Origin: Cryptomeria japonica
Taxonomy: Eukaryota > Streptophyta > Pinopsida > Cupressales > Cupressaceae
DNA: 64,000 bases
Direction: 5' to 3'
NCBI RefSeq assembly: GCF_030272615.1
Contig: NC_081409.1
Span: 202,722,449 to 202,786,448 of the forward strand
Shown here: piece by piece, positions 1 through 11,408 of the stretch
How the letters are laid out: each line of letters begins with the position of its first letter
Position numbering within the stretch: the stretch's first letter is position 1
Notes under the pieces: model-generated
What the model saw: the letters and a program-made list of their open reading frames with translations, nothing else
The model's database searches: none
Told to the model about the DNA's origin: nothing
Program-made: the position numbers and the translations under genes

Positions 1-1211
1 AATGGAGATATCAGTTAGACCCCTATCAGACACCCTAGTCCTTTGTTCGTCAGGTCTTACCAGTCATCACCCTCTGTTTACTCACTGTGTTTTGAGTTTG
101 TCATAATTTGTTACTCCTACTTATAGTATAATAATTTTGTGGAGTGATTAGTATTTATCTCTCTATGTATCTAGGATTAGATTGTTTAATTAATTAATAA
201 ATTGTGATTGAGGTACTTAAAGTTTTAAAATATTTAAATTATTTCGAAAAGAGTATTCATAAGGGAATTAAAAACACCAACTATTTATTTAAAGATTAGT
301 TAATTAATAATTCATTTTAGTTGTCCCATTTGATCTATTATAAATATTTAATTAAATATTACGTTATTCATGTAATAAACTATAAAAATAATAATATTAT
401 TATCACTTATTGTTTTAAAAATTAAATCTAAAAGACAATAATTGTTATTTATTTTAATTAATATCTTGCATGTGCATGTGGGGGTTACAAAATAATTTAA
501 TTAATGAAATTAACTATTGGAGGAATCTTGCATGTTGGGAGTTACATCTGAAAAAAAAGAAGGTATTTTTATTTTGGTGGCTTGGTTTTTGAAAGGCAAG
601 GAGTTTTGTCGTGAATGATTTCTTTGCAATTTTGGCTTCTCTCAGGTTTTTTGGTTTTGGGGGTTTTGAGAGGAAGAATTTGTGGAAACTTCTAGCTCTA
701 GGAAAATGAAATTTTGGGAAGGGATTTTGGAGGAATTGCTTGTATAATTTGGTTTGGAGCTCATTGTTTGATATCCTGAAAATACTATTTCTTCTCTATT
801 CTCTTTTCTGGAAAGCGAAAAAGGTAAGGATTCTGGTTATTTCTCTGCATGTTAAGATTTCTCTTTGATTCAAATGAAAATCTATTAGTTATGTTTATTG
901 TGAAGAGAATTTGGAAATTAAGATTGTCTGAAAGAAAAATAAAAAATAAAAAAATTTGGGTTTAGATCTCAGGAAAGTGGGTTTAAATATTAGAACTATT
1001 TGTATTTTTTGTTTTGGAATTCGTTATTCGAAAAGGCTTAATGGATTCTGTGGCTATTGTCCTTTGGAAGATTCTAAATTGCTCTTTATTTATTTATTTT
1101 CATTTAAAATCTATAGTTAGATTGAATTCGTTTATAAAATTTGGGGTAATTGGATTCATGATTTCAGGAAAACCATTTTATCTGTTTATGAATTATATTG
1201 TAACTTTTGCT
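1..1211. other. AT-rich non-coding DNA, no gene seen
   Basis: No open frame here resembles a known protein. The stretch at about 780-830 ends in a good splice-donor-like sequence (AAAAAGGTAAGG), but no coding exon precedes it. Short open frames in this part are AT-rich chance translations. Confidence 0.5.
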
Positions 1212-1235
1212 TTATATATATATATATATATATAT
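1212..1235. repeat. (TA)n microsatellite
   Basis: Uninterrupted TA dinucleotide run, about 12 units, directly visible. Confidence 0.9.
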
Positions 1236-1339
1236 TCATTCATTTATATTGCATTGTTTATCATGATTTGCTGTGGCTGTATTTTATCGAAATGATATCT
1301 TGATATTTTTATGATACTGCGATTTTATTGACTGTCGTA

Positions 1340-1500
1340 GTGTGGTGGAGAGGCTCAACCCCACAACTATGGGGGAGCCGATTCCCATGAAGTGGGATGG
1401 CTCTCCCCACAGCCATGGGGGAGCCTTCACCCATGGTGGTGGGCAGTATGTGCCCCACCTCCCCATGTTCTTCAAGCACCGACTTGCCTCCATTCAAATC
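1340..1500. other. Small GC-rich island with repeated ATGGGGGAGCC motif
   Basis: A GC-rich island of about 160 bp in AT-rich DNA. It holds two copies of ATGGGGGAGCC and a diverged third copy (CATGGTGGTGGGC). Overlapping open frames run on both strands, but none resembles a known family, so I do not call a gene. It could be a fragment of a GC-rich retroelement leader. Confidence 0.35.
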
Positions 1501-1561
1501 GCTGCTTGTTAAGAATTATTTTCGCTGTGCATATTTTGTTGAATATTCGATATTCGGTTTA

Positions 1562-1568
1562 ATATATA

Positions 1569-1607
<39 letters not shown>

Positions 1608-1622
1608 GTGTGTGTGTGTGTA
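1562..1622. repeat. (TA)n(TG)n compound microsatellite
   Basis: A long TA run passes into a TG run. Apparent Tyr/Ile/Val-rich peptides across it are translations of the repeat, not genes. Confidence 0.9.
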
Positions 1623-1737
1623 TTAATATTTCTCTATCCAGTAAAAAAAAGAAAAAAAGAAAGTTCTGTCTAGGTTTATTAAATTGGGGGTTATGTAATT
1701 AAGTTTACAATTTTGTACATATAATAGATTTTTGATT

Positions 1738-1872
1738 TTATATGTATATGTATATGTATATGTGTGTGTGCATGTGTGTGTGCATATATATATATATATT
1801 AATTGTATATATGTATATATACATGTATATGTGTGTGTGTACATATGTATATATACATGTACATATATATAT
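1738..1872. repeat. TA/TG compound microsatellite
   Basis: Alternating purine-pyrimidine DNA made of interspersed TATATG, TGTGTG and TATATA blocks. It ends directly beside the left target-site duplication of the SINE that starts at 1889. Confidence 0.9.
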
Positions 1873-1888
1873 GCTAGTACAAGAATAT

Positions 1889-2326
1889 ATTTATTTAATT
1901 TTTTAAATTATTTTATTTATTTATTTATTTATTTATATTATTTATCAAGTGCTTTTGACTGGAGCTATGAACCAGTGAGATCACAAGGAGGAACTCATCT
2001 CTGAATCGAGGGCCAAGGCATCCTCTTCGAAGCACCCTACACAGCTTGAGAGCACAACTGTCAATTTCCTAGCCAACGAACGAAGAGTAATCAACCAACC
2101 AGCATCGAGGGGACCAAGAGCACGCTCCAAATTTATCATTCACTCACTCCAGAACAGTGAACAACACCCTCTCCGGCCAAAGCAGATTTGTAGTTTGCCA
2201 AGTCAAAAGACAGATGCGAGACGAACAGACGGCGGGGGCAGAGAGGGGCCAAGCCTCATGCATTGAACTCACGACCTCCACCGGGGGAGGCTCACAACAC
2301 TACTGTTGCACTATGGGGTGAACCCC
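1889..2326 (-). mobile_element. SINE, minus strand, with 16-bp target-site duplication
   Basis: The 438-bp insertion lies between two perfect 16-bp copies of GCTAGTACAAGAATAT (1873-1888 and 2327-2342). Read on the minus strand it starts with GGGGTTCACCCC. A polymerase III A-box-like segment lies near 2290-2314 and a B box (GAGTTCAATGC) at 2260-2270. It ends in an A-rich tail with TAAA repeats (about 1889-1940). These are the hallmarks of a tRNA-derived SINE mobilised by LINE-type target-primed reverse transcription. The inner segment at 1951-1973 recurs in the SINE-like copy near 28.2 kb. It encodes no protein. The perfect target duplication suggests a fairly recent insertion compared with most elements in the window. 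Confidence 0.85.
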
Positions 2327-2342
2327 GCTAGTACAAGAATAT

Positions 2343-3313
2343 TATACCTTCATTTTCTGAAATACATATTTAATTGTAGATGATCATTTCATGATAGTAT
2401 AATGGTTTTATTGTAATACACTATTCTTTTCTTTAAATGAATTAAAGAATGAAATGCTATGGAATGAACAAAGATGTTTGGAATTAGGGATATTAGTTCT
2501 TAGTGTTAATTTTGAAATTATTGTGGTCATTTGTTGACTAAGTAAGTCCTACTGAAATACTAATGAAAGAAGTCTTTGTGTGCTTATATATACATCTATT
2601 TAATCGTTATGATCCCTTTTATTACCATTTTTATCTTTGGGCATGTTAATGTGATAATGGGCAAATAATGGATACCAGTATTGTGTTTTCCTTCTATAAT
2701 TAGATAAGAGTCAATTTTAATGGGTAGGTTAAGAAATGTCTTTAATTTGGAGTATCTTAATATGGGAATAAAATGAATCATAATTTATATGTGTTGGGTG
2801 GACGGTAATAATGTTAATTTGTGTTCATGATTGTATTAAATTTGTCCTTTTGGAAAAGAGTGAATTTATTTTATGTTTGAGACCATGATAATGGTATGTT
2901 CTGTCTACCATAGTTGGATTCCTTGATTTTGTAGCTTATATGTATTTCGCTAGTAGAGTCGAGGACACTGTTGGAGTTCCTCTTGTGTTGAGTTTTCATT
3001 GTTGGACAATGTTATACTACTTCTCCTGATATTTTGGATCAGTGGTTTTTTATGTGGTAGATGTTCCTCCCTAGCCTATTGTTGTACTCCATTTGGAGTT
3101 CATTTCTAGCAAGTGGTCTTAGCCTTTCTATGGTCAGGATCTTGTCTCCATGTGTTTTGGATATAATGGCCTTGTGTTTATTTTGTTTCCTAGGTGTAGT
3201 AAGGGGGAGTGGCTTCCATTGGGGGCCGAGGCCCAAAGTGGTCGCCTGGGTAACTCAATGGAAGTTTTGTAATCAAGTGATAACCTAAATAATGAACTTG
3301 GGTGGGTAGTTAG
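2343..3313. other. Non-coding DNA; last part resembles retroelement internal sequence
   Basis: No gene is seen. A segment at about 3156-3182 nearly matches the end of the internal region of the gypsy element at about 11378-11403. A G-rich purine run follows at about 3203-3212. The last 150 bp may therefore be the 3' internal part of another gypsy copy, later interrupted by the copia insertion at 3314. Confidence 0.4.
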
Positions 3314-3680
3314 TGTGAGAGTTGAGAAATAGAACACCACAAGAGCCCAAAAGATCTCTGCAAGCTCAAATAAACCTTTTACAAGGAGAAGCAAGGAAGC
3401 AACAACAAGAAAACCAATACACAGAAAATATGCTCAAAAAGATGAGAGCTCAATATTCACAAAAATGTGTAATGTGATAATGATACAAATCAAAGAAAAT
3501 TAACCTCTAATAGGTCAAGAAACCCTAAAAGGAAAAACCTAGGCTTGCACATAATAATTAATAAAAGAATTAATTATTATGCACCTAAAGTTAGCTTAAG
3601 CGTAAAAAGAGATAAAGGGAACTTAAATAATTAAACAAATGTTGTTTAATTAATCAAGTAAAGATCCAAATACTATAACA
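3314..3680 (-). repeat. 3' LTR of element A
   Basis: Direct repeat of 9128-9494, TG...CA ended, 367 bp. It is the downstream LTR because the element reads on the minus strand. Confidence 0.95.
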
Positions 3681-3690
3681 TCCCCCCTTA
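3681..3690 (-). other. Polypurine tract of element A
   Basis: On the minus strand AAGGGGGGA lies directly beside the 3' LTR, the position where plus-strand DNA synthesis is primed. Confidence 0.8.
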
Positions 3691-3893
3691 AGCTATACTT
3701 AGGGAGAAGCTATAACCTAGAACAACTACTAAAAGTAGGAAAAATGGGTCTCGACAACAAGGCCTGATCAGGTACCCAAATACAATGAAATATCTATGAA
3801 ACAGAGAGAAAAGGAGAAAATCTAGCGGGAAAAAACTCATCTCCAAAAAGAGATAAAAGAACATGCTGAAAGAAATAAGAAGGAAGGAAGGCC

Positions 3894-6800
3894 TCATAAA
3901 GACCCCCCAAGGACAACTTCCTTCACCCCAAGCATAGAGCGCAACTGAAGATAGCACGGCGATGCAAAAAGTTTCATGAAGATGTCTACAACCTGCTCGG
4001 AAATGGGAATGTACTCCAAAATGAGAGAACCATCCTGAATCAACTGGCGGATAAAATGCATGTGAAGCTCAATGTGCTTCGTCCATTGATGCTCTATCGG
4101 GTTGCAAGAAATATGAATAGTACTATGATTTTCACACCAAAGAATAGTGGGACTATCAGGAGGAAAACCAAACTCAGTCATCAATTGTCGAAGCCATAAG
4201 ATCTCTTGACTGGCGAGCACAACAACTTGGTACTCAACCTTTGTAGATGATAATGCATGAGCAGTCTGCTTCTTGCAAGACCATATGATAGGACCAGATC
4301 CAAGACAAAAAACAAAGCCAAAAGTAGACTTTCGATCAGTGACATCACCAGCCCAATCTGAGTCAGTGTAGCCAATAATGTGAGGTTCCCCTGATGTGTA
4401 GTGAATGCCATAAGAAATAGAGCCCTGAATGTACCACAAAATATGTTTGGAATCTTGCCAATGACTCTCATGAGGATCATGGGAGAATCGAGAGACAAGG
4501 AAAACCACAAAGGAAAGATCAAGATGAGTGTGTGTTAGGTACAACAAACTGCCAACCAACTTCCTGTAAAGTGTAGAATCTACTGAAGGAATGGGACAAG
4601 TAGTAATCAAAACAACCCCTGACTGAAAAGGAGTGGGAGAAGGCTTGCAATCAAGCATGCCAAAGCACCGAAGCATGTCAAGAGCATACTTCTGCTGGTA
4701 AATGTAGATCCCACCAGAAGACTGAATCACCTGAAGACCAAGAAAATAGTGCAGAAGACCGAGATCTGTCATCTCAAACTGGTCCATCAAAGCTCGTTGA
4801 ATATGCTAAATTATAGAGGATGAGCTACCTGTGATGAGGAGATCATCAACATATAGCACAAGAATCAAGATCTCACCCTCAAGAAGCTAAATGTACATTG
4901 TGTGATCAGAATGATTGTGGGTGAAACCAGTGGAGAGCAAAAAAGAATCCATCTTCTCATACCAAGCCCGAGGGGCCTGTTTGAGACCATACAATGAGCG
5001 CCTAAGTCTGCAAACTAAAGAACTGTCCTGCACAAATCCCTGAGGCTGCTCCATATAGATTTCCTCCTGTAGGTCCCCATGCAAGAAAGAACTCTTCACA
5101 TCCATCTGAAAAATGGGCCATCCCCGAGAAGCTGCAAGAGATAGTACAAAGTGAATAGAGTTCATCTTGGCGACAGGGGCAAATGTCTCGGAGTAATCAA
5201 TACCCTCAACCTATGAGAAACCCTTCACAACAAGATGTGCTTTTTACTTATCAATCGAACCATCAACAATATCCTTAGTGCGATACAACCAGTGACACCT
5301 AACCATCTTTCTACCCTCAGGAAGAGGACACAGATCCCAAGTATTATTCCTCATCAAAGAAGAATACTCCTCCTCCATAGCACAATACCACTCAGGGTGT
5401 CCTATAGCCTCTGAAAACATCTGAGGATCATTTGAAATGACATGAATCAAAAGACTAGAACCCACAGTATGAGAACGGGTGCGATGAGCATCTGAAGGAT
5501 CACCGACCATAGATCTTATCGCCTCAACAGTAAAGCGAGCCCACTTGGGCATTTGAGGTGGAGCAGGTGGAGGTGGGGATGGTGGATCATCAACAAAATC
5601 ATTAGAATCATCCTCAAAATAATTCTGAAGGGATGTAGTGGGAGGAGTAGGCAAAGGAGTAGACATTGGAGATAGGGTATCCACTGTGGGAAGGCGCTCA
5701 TCAAACTGAACATCCTGTCAAAACATGACCTCTCTAGAATCAGGATCAAACAACCTGTACACCTTAACATCCTCACAATAGCCAACAAAAATGAGGGGTC
5801 AGCTCTTCCGCTCCATTGATTTCCGCTGAGCATCAGGAATAAATGCCCATGCCTCATTGCCAAACACTCAAAAAAAAGAAACATCAGGCTTGTCATGAGA
5901 CCAAGCCTCCTTAGAAGTCATATGTCAAATTGCCTTGTGAGGCATCTGATTCTGAATATAGTTGGCATAATTGACTGCCTCAGCCCAAAAAGATGAATCC
6001 ATGGACCTGGACTGAAACATACAATTCACCATCTCCCGTAAATTTTTGTTCTTGCGCTCAACAACACCATTCTGCTGAGGGGTGCAGGGAACAATAAATT
6101 GATGCTGCAAACCATGCTCAGTGCAAAAATCTCTGAAAGACTAATTCACATACTCCCCCCCATTATTTGTATGTATCCTCCGAATAGAACAACCATACTT
6201 CTTCTCCAAAAATGTCTTGAAGATTCGAAATGAATCAAAGACATTAGACTTGTACTTAAGAAAGTACACCCATGTGCGTATGGAGAAGTCATCAATAAAA
6301 GTGAGTACATACTTGGCCCTAGAAAAAGAGGGAGTAGGAAATGACATGAGATCACTGTGAATCATCTCCAAGGGTGCCAAAGCACAAGGTTCTCTTTCCT
6401 TTGGAAAGGGATCCCTATGATGCTTTCCAAGCACACAACCATGACAAACACCATCAGTGCAAAAAATCTATGGGAGCCCAAGAACAAGTGCCTGTGTACT
6501 CATCTGCTGAAGATATCTATAACTGACATGGCCCAAGTGCTCATGCCAAAGCTTACTCACTAAATCTGCATGTGCTATAAGAGATGAATCGACACCCGCA
6601 GAGGGCTCAAATCCATCAAATCTATAAAGACAAGATGCAGTATCAACACTCCTAGTAACCACAACCAAATCAGAGTCATGGAGGTCCCGAATAACCACAT
6701 CATGTGGTGAGAACTCAACTGTCTTACAAGAGACAAAATGACAAATCTGATAAATGGACAAGAGGTTCGTCAAGATGTCAGGGACAACTAGAGCATCTTG

Positions 6801-7925
6801 AAGAGTACCCCCATCCAAAGAGACAAAACCTGAACCCAAGACTGAAAGTTGAACTGAGTCACCCACTGCAATCTATGAAGTACCACAAGAGGCAAGAGAA
6901 GTAACCAACTGCTGAGTGTAAGTCATATGGTGAGAAGCACCGAAGTCTAATATCCAAGTGGACCCATAGGTCGAAGCTCGAGCAGTGAGAGCGTGGCATT
7001 TCCTTGTGGAAGGAGAAGAGGCCTGAGGTGAGGAGATGTGATGTTGCTACATGGCTTCCTCTAAAGCCTCTAAGCATTTCCAACACCTAGAAACTGGATG
7101 TCCTTCCTTGCCACAAAAAATGCAAGTGTCGCCTGATTTCTTCTTAGTCTTGGAGGAAGACTCACCAGACTATTAAGATTTCCCATGTTTCAGAGGAAAT
7201 GGTGGTTTAGAATTAGACTTAGGAGGTGGCTTGGAGGAATTCTCACTCCTTGCAGAATTCTTCTTTGGCTTCGGTTTCTACTTTTGCTTCTCCTTAGAGG
7301 ACTGAGCAACCAACGCTTTATTCGTGGACCCAGAGAGCATGCCCAACTGAGTAAGGTAAGACTACTCATGAGACAAACGCTCACAAAACACATCAAAGGT
7401 AGGCATGATGAAACGAGCACCCAAGCCATCCATGGTGGAGTAGAAAGCAGAGGCAAAAAACTAAAAATGACCCCGAAGCTTTGGAAGAATCAAGTAAATG
7501 CACTCTGTGTTTATCTTGATCTTCCCACACCCCTGTATAACAGATCTAGTAGTCTTGAACTTGTTTAAAAAATCCTCAATGGTGGGAAAGGAATCATGTG
7601 ACAAGGAAACCAACTCTGCCTCAATCTGTAATGCATGAATCTCATTAACCCTCTCAAAGAGAGACTCAAACTTCAACCACATAGCACGAGGAGTGAGCAA
7701 CTCATCAAGGTGAAACAAAAGACTGCTAGAGACATGCAAAGAGAGAAAACCCATGGCCTCTTCCATCTTGTTTCTATGCTGAAGAAGCTCATAAGGACGC
7801 TACAATAGAGGCTGAACCTCATCCAAACAAGACCACAACCCTCGTGCCCAGAGAAGCCTCGTGATGCAGGGGTTCCAGGTGTGATAGTTGTGTGATGTCA
7901 ACAACTCAACTGAAGGATCTGCCAT
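3894..7925 (-). pseudogene. Copia gag-pol polyprotein, single frame with at least 18 internal stops
   Basis: One frame of 4,032 nt runs from ATG at 7925 to a terminal TGA at 3894, with no frameshift found. Landmarks in order: gag core 7461-7766; CCHC zinc knuckle 7083-7124 (C-I-F-C, H, C); protease site near 6936-6956; integrase zinc finger near 6435-6550 and core 6141-6434; reverse transcriptase with YVDD at 4842-4853; RNase H with DWAGD near 4350. Internal stops lie at 7800, 7461, 7362, 7278, 7173, 7170, 7047, 6873, 6468, 6141, 5925, 5868, 5799, 5718, 5244, 5211, 4887 and 4806 (lowest base of each codon). Two catalytic sites are also altered: the protease reads DFGA where the family has DSGA, and the integrase reads TNNGGEY where the family has TDNGGEY. 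Confidence 0.93.
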
Positions 7926-9115
7926 GAAAACTCTATACCTGTACCTGCTTGTGTTTTTTTATTATTATGCGATCTTTCAGAATAGACAGAAGATGCAAAA
8001 GGGTTTATTTGTTTTGAGAGTTTTGGTGTTCTAGATTTCTGATATAAATGACAGAAAAAGAGAAAAAAACACCCCCCCACAATAGATAAACCCAAACCTC
8101 AGTACATACTGATGAGAAGGAAGTAGTGTAGAAGCAAAAAAATTTCAAACTGAAATCTCATGTACCCGAAGAAAAAATTGAGAAATAAGATGACATATCT
8201 GAATAGAGAATGCAGAGATTTTTCTGACGCCTATTCGTTTTCAAAAAATGGAGTTCGTTTACCCAGTCTATGGCCCGGAAGTGCAGAAAAGAGACCCCAC
8301 TTTGATTGGAAAAAGGGCAGTCAAACAAAAAATTTGGAAAAAAAATCCAACACCACGAGTTCTAACTTGGAACTAGCTTTTCGATGCCTATTCATTTTCG
8401 AAAAAATGACTCCGTATGCTCAAGTTATGAAGAAAAAACCAACCCCCCCTTCAAAGGCAAGAGAGGGGGGCACTAGGGGCTCACTGGTGGCTAGGTCAGG
8501 TGGAGGTGACGCTCTGGGGTGGAGTGGCGGAGGCGCGGCAACGGGGAGGCAGCAGTGGCGGGCGGGCGACATGACGGGGGTCGGCGACGGGGAATAGGGG
8601 CTGGAGGCCGACAGGTGGGGCCCGCACTGACAATATTGGTGGGGGCCAGAGTATCAGGCTGGCGACATAGATGTTAGCCTAGTGGGGACAACCACTAACC
8701 CCAAAAAAAGTGTTTTTTTTTGTTTTTCAAAAATAAACTTTTGCAAAATACAAAAAAATAGCTGAGTTTTTTTATTTTTTATTTAAAATTTTTTTTTTTC
8801 AAAAAGTCAATTTTCAGCCTGCATGCCGTAAAAAGGCAATTTATTTTGATTTTTTTCTCGAACTACGTGCTAGGGCCATACAACCTAGTACTGAAGAAAA
8901 AATACCCCCAGAGGCTCAGGAGTCAAAACAAGTCAAGTTTTATATGACCATTGGGGTTTTTGGGCCTTCTGAGCATGATGGTGAGGTCCGTTTAGGCCCA
9001 AAGTGATAAAAAAGAAGGCATATCCATAGGTGCATAAAAAAATTCTAAAAAAAACCCCAGATCTGCTTCCAATGCAAAAAATCTTAAAACAAGAACAGAT
9101 AGTTGCATATCTGAA
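7926..9115 (-). other. 5' leader of element A, with a GC-rich segment
   Basis: About 1.2 kb lies between the primer binding site and the gag start. Positions 8440-8690 are strikingly GC-rich (C-rich on the sense strand), while the rest is A/T-rich with homopolymer runs. Open frames in the GC-rich part resemble no known protein. The element at 28395-33290 has a similar GC-rich segment in its leader. Confidence 0.6.
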
Positions 9116-9127
9116 GCTCTGATACCA
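9116..9127 (-). other. Primer binding site of element A
   Basis: The minus strand reads TGGTATCAGAGC, matching the 3' end of plant initiator methionine tRNA, directly adjacent to the LTR. Confidence 0.9.
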
Positions 9128-9494
9128 TGTGAGAGTTGAGAAATACAACACCATAGGAGCCCAAAAGATCTCTGCAAGCTCAAATAAAATTATTACAAGG
9201 AGAAACAAGGAAGCAACAACAAAAAAACCAATACACAGAAAATATGCTCAAAAAGATGAGAGCTCAATATTCACAAAAATGTATAATGTGATAATGATAC
9301 AAAGAAAAGAAAATTAACCTCTAATAGGTCAAGAAACCCTAAAAGGGAAAACCTAGGCTTGCACATAATAATTAATAAAAGAACTAATTATTATACACGT
9401 AAAGTTAGCTTAAGTGTAAAAAGAGATAAAGGGAACTTAAATAATTAAATAAATGTTGCTTAATTAATCAAGTAAAGACTCGAATACTCTAACA
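9128..9494 (-). repeat. 5' LTR of element A
   Basis: Direct repeat partner of 3314-3680, same length, followed on the plus strand by the duplicated target GTTAG. Confidence 0.95.
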
Positions 9495-9723
9495 GTTAGT
9501 TCACACTAATTAAGATAATTCTCTAATGCCTCCTTGACCGCACACGATTTTATAGGTTTGAGGGTAAGTGGAGAAGGGCCTAGAATGGCTTCCACCAATC
9601 TTGTCTCCTCAAAAGGTTGGTGTGGTCCACTAGTGTATGTATGGGGGTCGGGGGTTGGGAGAGGTTACCAGGGTAAGCCAGGATGGGGGTCGGGACGTAG
9701 TGAAGATCTACCAGGGTAACCCA

Positions 9724-10508
9724 TGACATCCTAGTGATGACACTCTTCCCTTTGCTACCTAGTGGTAACCCGCATTTTTATCCTTCCATGTATTGTTGAG
9801 CTTCCAAAAGTGGTTGGTTTTCTCATGCTTGTTATCCTTTTGTGGTTGCTTTGGGCTTCTGGTGATTGGTTGTTATTTTTGTGTTTATGTGGTTTTCTCT
9901 TGTGAGCCTCATATATGTTTAGTTAAATTTTGATTCTTTTTGAGTATTGTTATGTTGATTCTCTTGTGAGTCATGTTGGTGCCCTTATATGTCTTGCTTC
10001 CGCCTAGTGGGTCTGGCTAGTACCTCCTGGCACAGGGGGTGGCCCTTATGGTGCCACATGGTTGGGTGGAGTGCTTTTCGCACCCATTGGGTTGGCTCCT
10101 TCAGTTTCATGATCACATTGGCTTGAGAGAAGTTTTGAAGATTGTTATTGATGTACCAGATTCATGTATTCTTCCCTTCTTGGGATTCTTGGAGATTTGT
10201 AAACTGAGGATCCATTATAATATATTTGAAATTCTTATGTAAAAATTCTCAAGTAATGTAATGAGAATCTTGTATCCATGTAATGATCTATATTGTACTT
10301 TGTATAGTAGTTTCCTTGTTAATTATTTGAGATGATGTATAACCTCGTGTTGCATCGTTATGGGGCCTTGAGGACATTTGTTAGTTGTTTAAATGTGCTT
10401 CATTATGTATCTCTTAGCATATGTATTTGTTATAAAAATGAAAAAAATATTCACATTTTCATGTTCATGGATGTTTTGTCCTCTGGGCCTCATGGTGGGG
10501 CTTTGACA
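9724..10508 (+). repeat. 5' LTR of element B
   Basis: Begins TGACATCC and ends TTGACA just before the primer binding site; repeated at 11409-12171. Confidence 0.8.
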
Positions 10509-10510
10509 CT

Positions 10511-10522
10511 TGGTATCAGAGC
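10511..10522 (+). other. Primer binding site of element B
   Basis: TGGTATCAGAGC, complementary to the initiator Met tRNA 3' end. Confidence 0.85.
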
Positions 10523-10644
10523 CCATGTTCAAACAATGGATTCTCTGGGTGTTCTCAGGTTCATTCGTTATTTGTTTATATGCTGTGTGTGCATAACTTT
10601 TGTCATTAGCCTGTTTCATTCACGTCATTGTGCTGTCTAGTAGG

Positions 10645-11403
10645 ATGCCGAGAGCTTGGGGAAGAGGCCATGGTAGAGGCCATGGTAGAGGCTGAGGTAG
10701 AGGATGTGGTAGAGGGGTAGTAGTTGATAGTACCCCCTCTCAGAGTTCCCACGGGGATTCTGGTAATCAAGAATGTGAGCAGTCTGTGTCAGCAGGAAAT
10801 CAGTTGCAAGTATTGCTTGAGCGACTTCTTGATCGCTTGGGTCCCCACTAGGATAATTGGGCTTGTGATAGGTCACCAGTAGAATGGGAGGCAGTGTTCA
10901 TGCGAGACTTGATGAGAAACAACCCTCCTAAATTCCATGGAACTAGAACTGGTTAAGAGACTGAAAAATGACTGATTGAATTGGATCGATGTTTCACGAT
11001 GCATCCCTTCAACACTAATACTAAGGCTAGATGTCCAATCATGCATCCGAGGAATTTTGCATCCACATGGTGGGAGTTGGAAGAATAGAAGCTTCCCTTG
11101 GACATCAATACTATCTCTTGGGAGTTGTTTGTGGAACGTTTTCAGACATGGTTCCTTTTAGATCATTGGTAGTAACACATAGTAGATGAGCTCCATGATT
11201 TGCATCAGTTGTCCATGCCAATAGAACAGTATGAGCATATTTTTTATAAGCTTAAGAGATATGCTAGGATAGGAGAAGATGAGACTATGCTAGTACAAAA
11301 TTTCGTTAGAGGTCTTAATGATCGGATTAGTGGAGATGTGCGGGTTTTCGAACCTAAGTCCATGGAGGTTGCAGTTGATATCATGGCCTTGTGTTTATTT
11401 TGA
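10645..11403 (+). pseudogene. Gypsy gag remnant, one frame with about seven stops
   Basis: A single frame runs from ATG at 10645 to 11403. It starts with a Gly/Arg-rich repeat (GRGHGRGHGRG). The middle and end resemble the retrotransposon gag domain: a TWWELE segment, then SMPIEQYEHIF and a YARIGEDE / NFVRGLNDRI stretch. These match the usual order W-F-Y, M-S-Y-F-L and F-x-x-G-L of gypsy capsid proteins. Seven in-frame stops interrupt it and no frameshift is needed. The domain ends abruptly at VAVDIMALCLF, where the sequence jumps to pre-LTR DNA, so zinc knuckle and pol are deleted. The assignment to gypsy rather than copia rests on this gag pattern. Confidence 0.75.
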
Positions 11404-11408
11404 TATCA

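Larger units (their letters stand above)
3314..9494 (-). mobile_element. Ty1/copia LTR retrotransposon, full length, inactive (element A)
   Basis: The element has two 367-bp LTRs beginning TG and ending CA, flanked by the 5-bp duplication GTTAG (3309-3313 and 9495-9499). On the minus strand the 5' LTR is the right-hand copy. A primer binding site, TGGTATCAGAGC (complement of the initiator Met tRNA 3' end), abuts it at 9116-9127. A polypurine tract abuts the other LTR at 3681-3690. The domain order gag, protease, integrase, reverse transcriptase, RNase H defines Ty1/copia. By eye the LTRs differ at about 22 of 367 positions, so the insertion is old. The polyprotein is broken by many stops, so the element is not autonomous now. 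Confidence 0.95.

Noticed and set aside
1397-2004. Overlapping frames rich in Tyr, Ile and Val
   Set aside because: They translate TA/TG microsatellites and the adjoining SINE.
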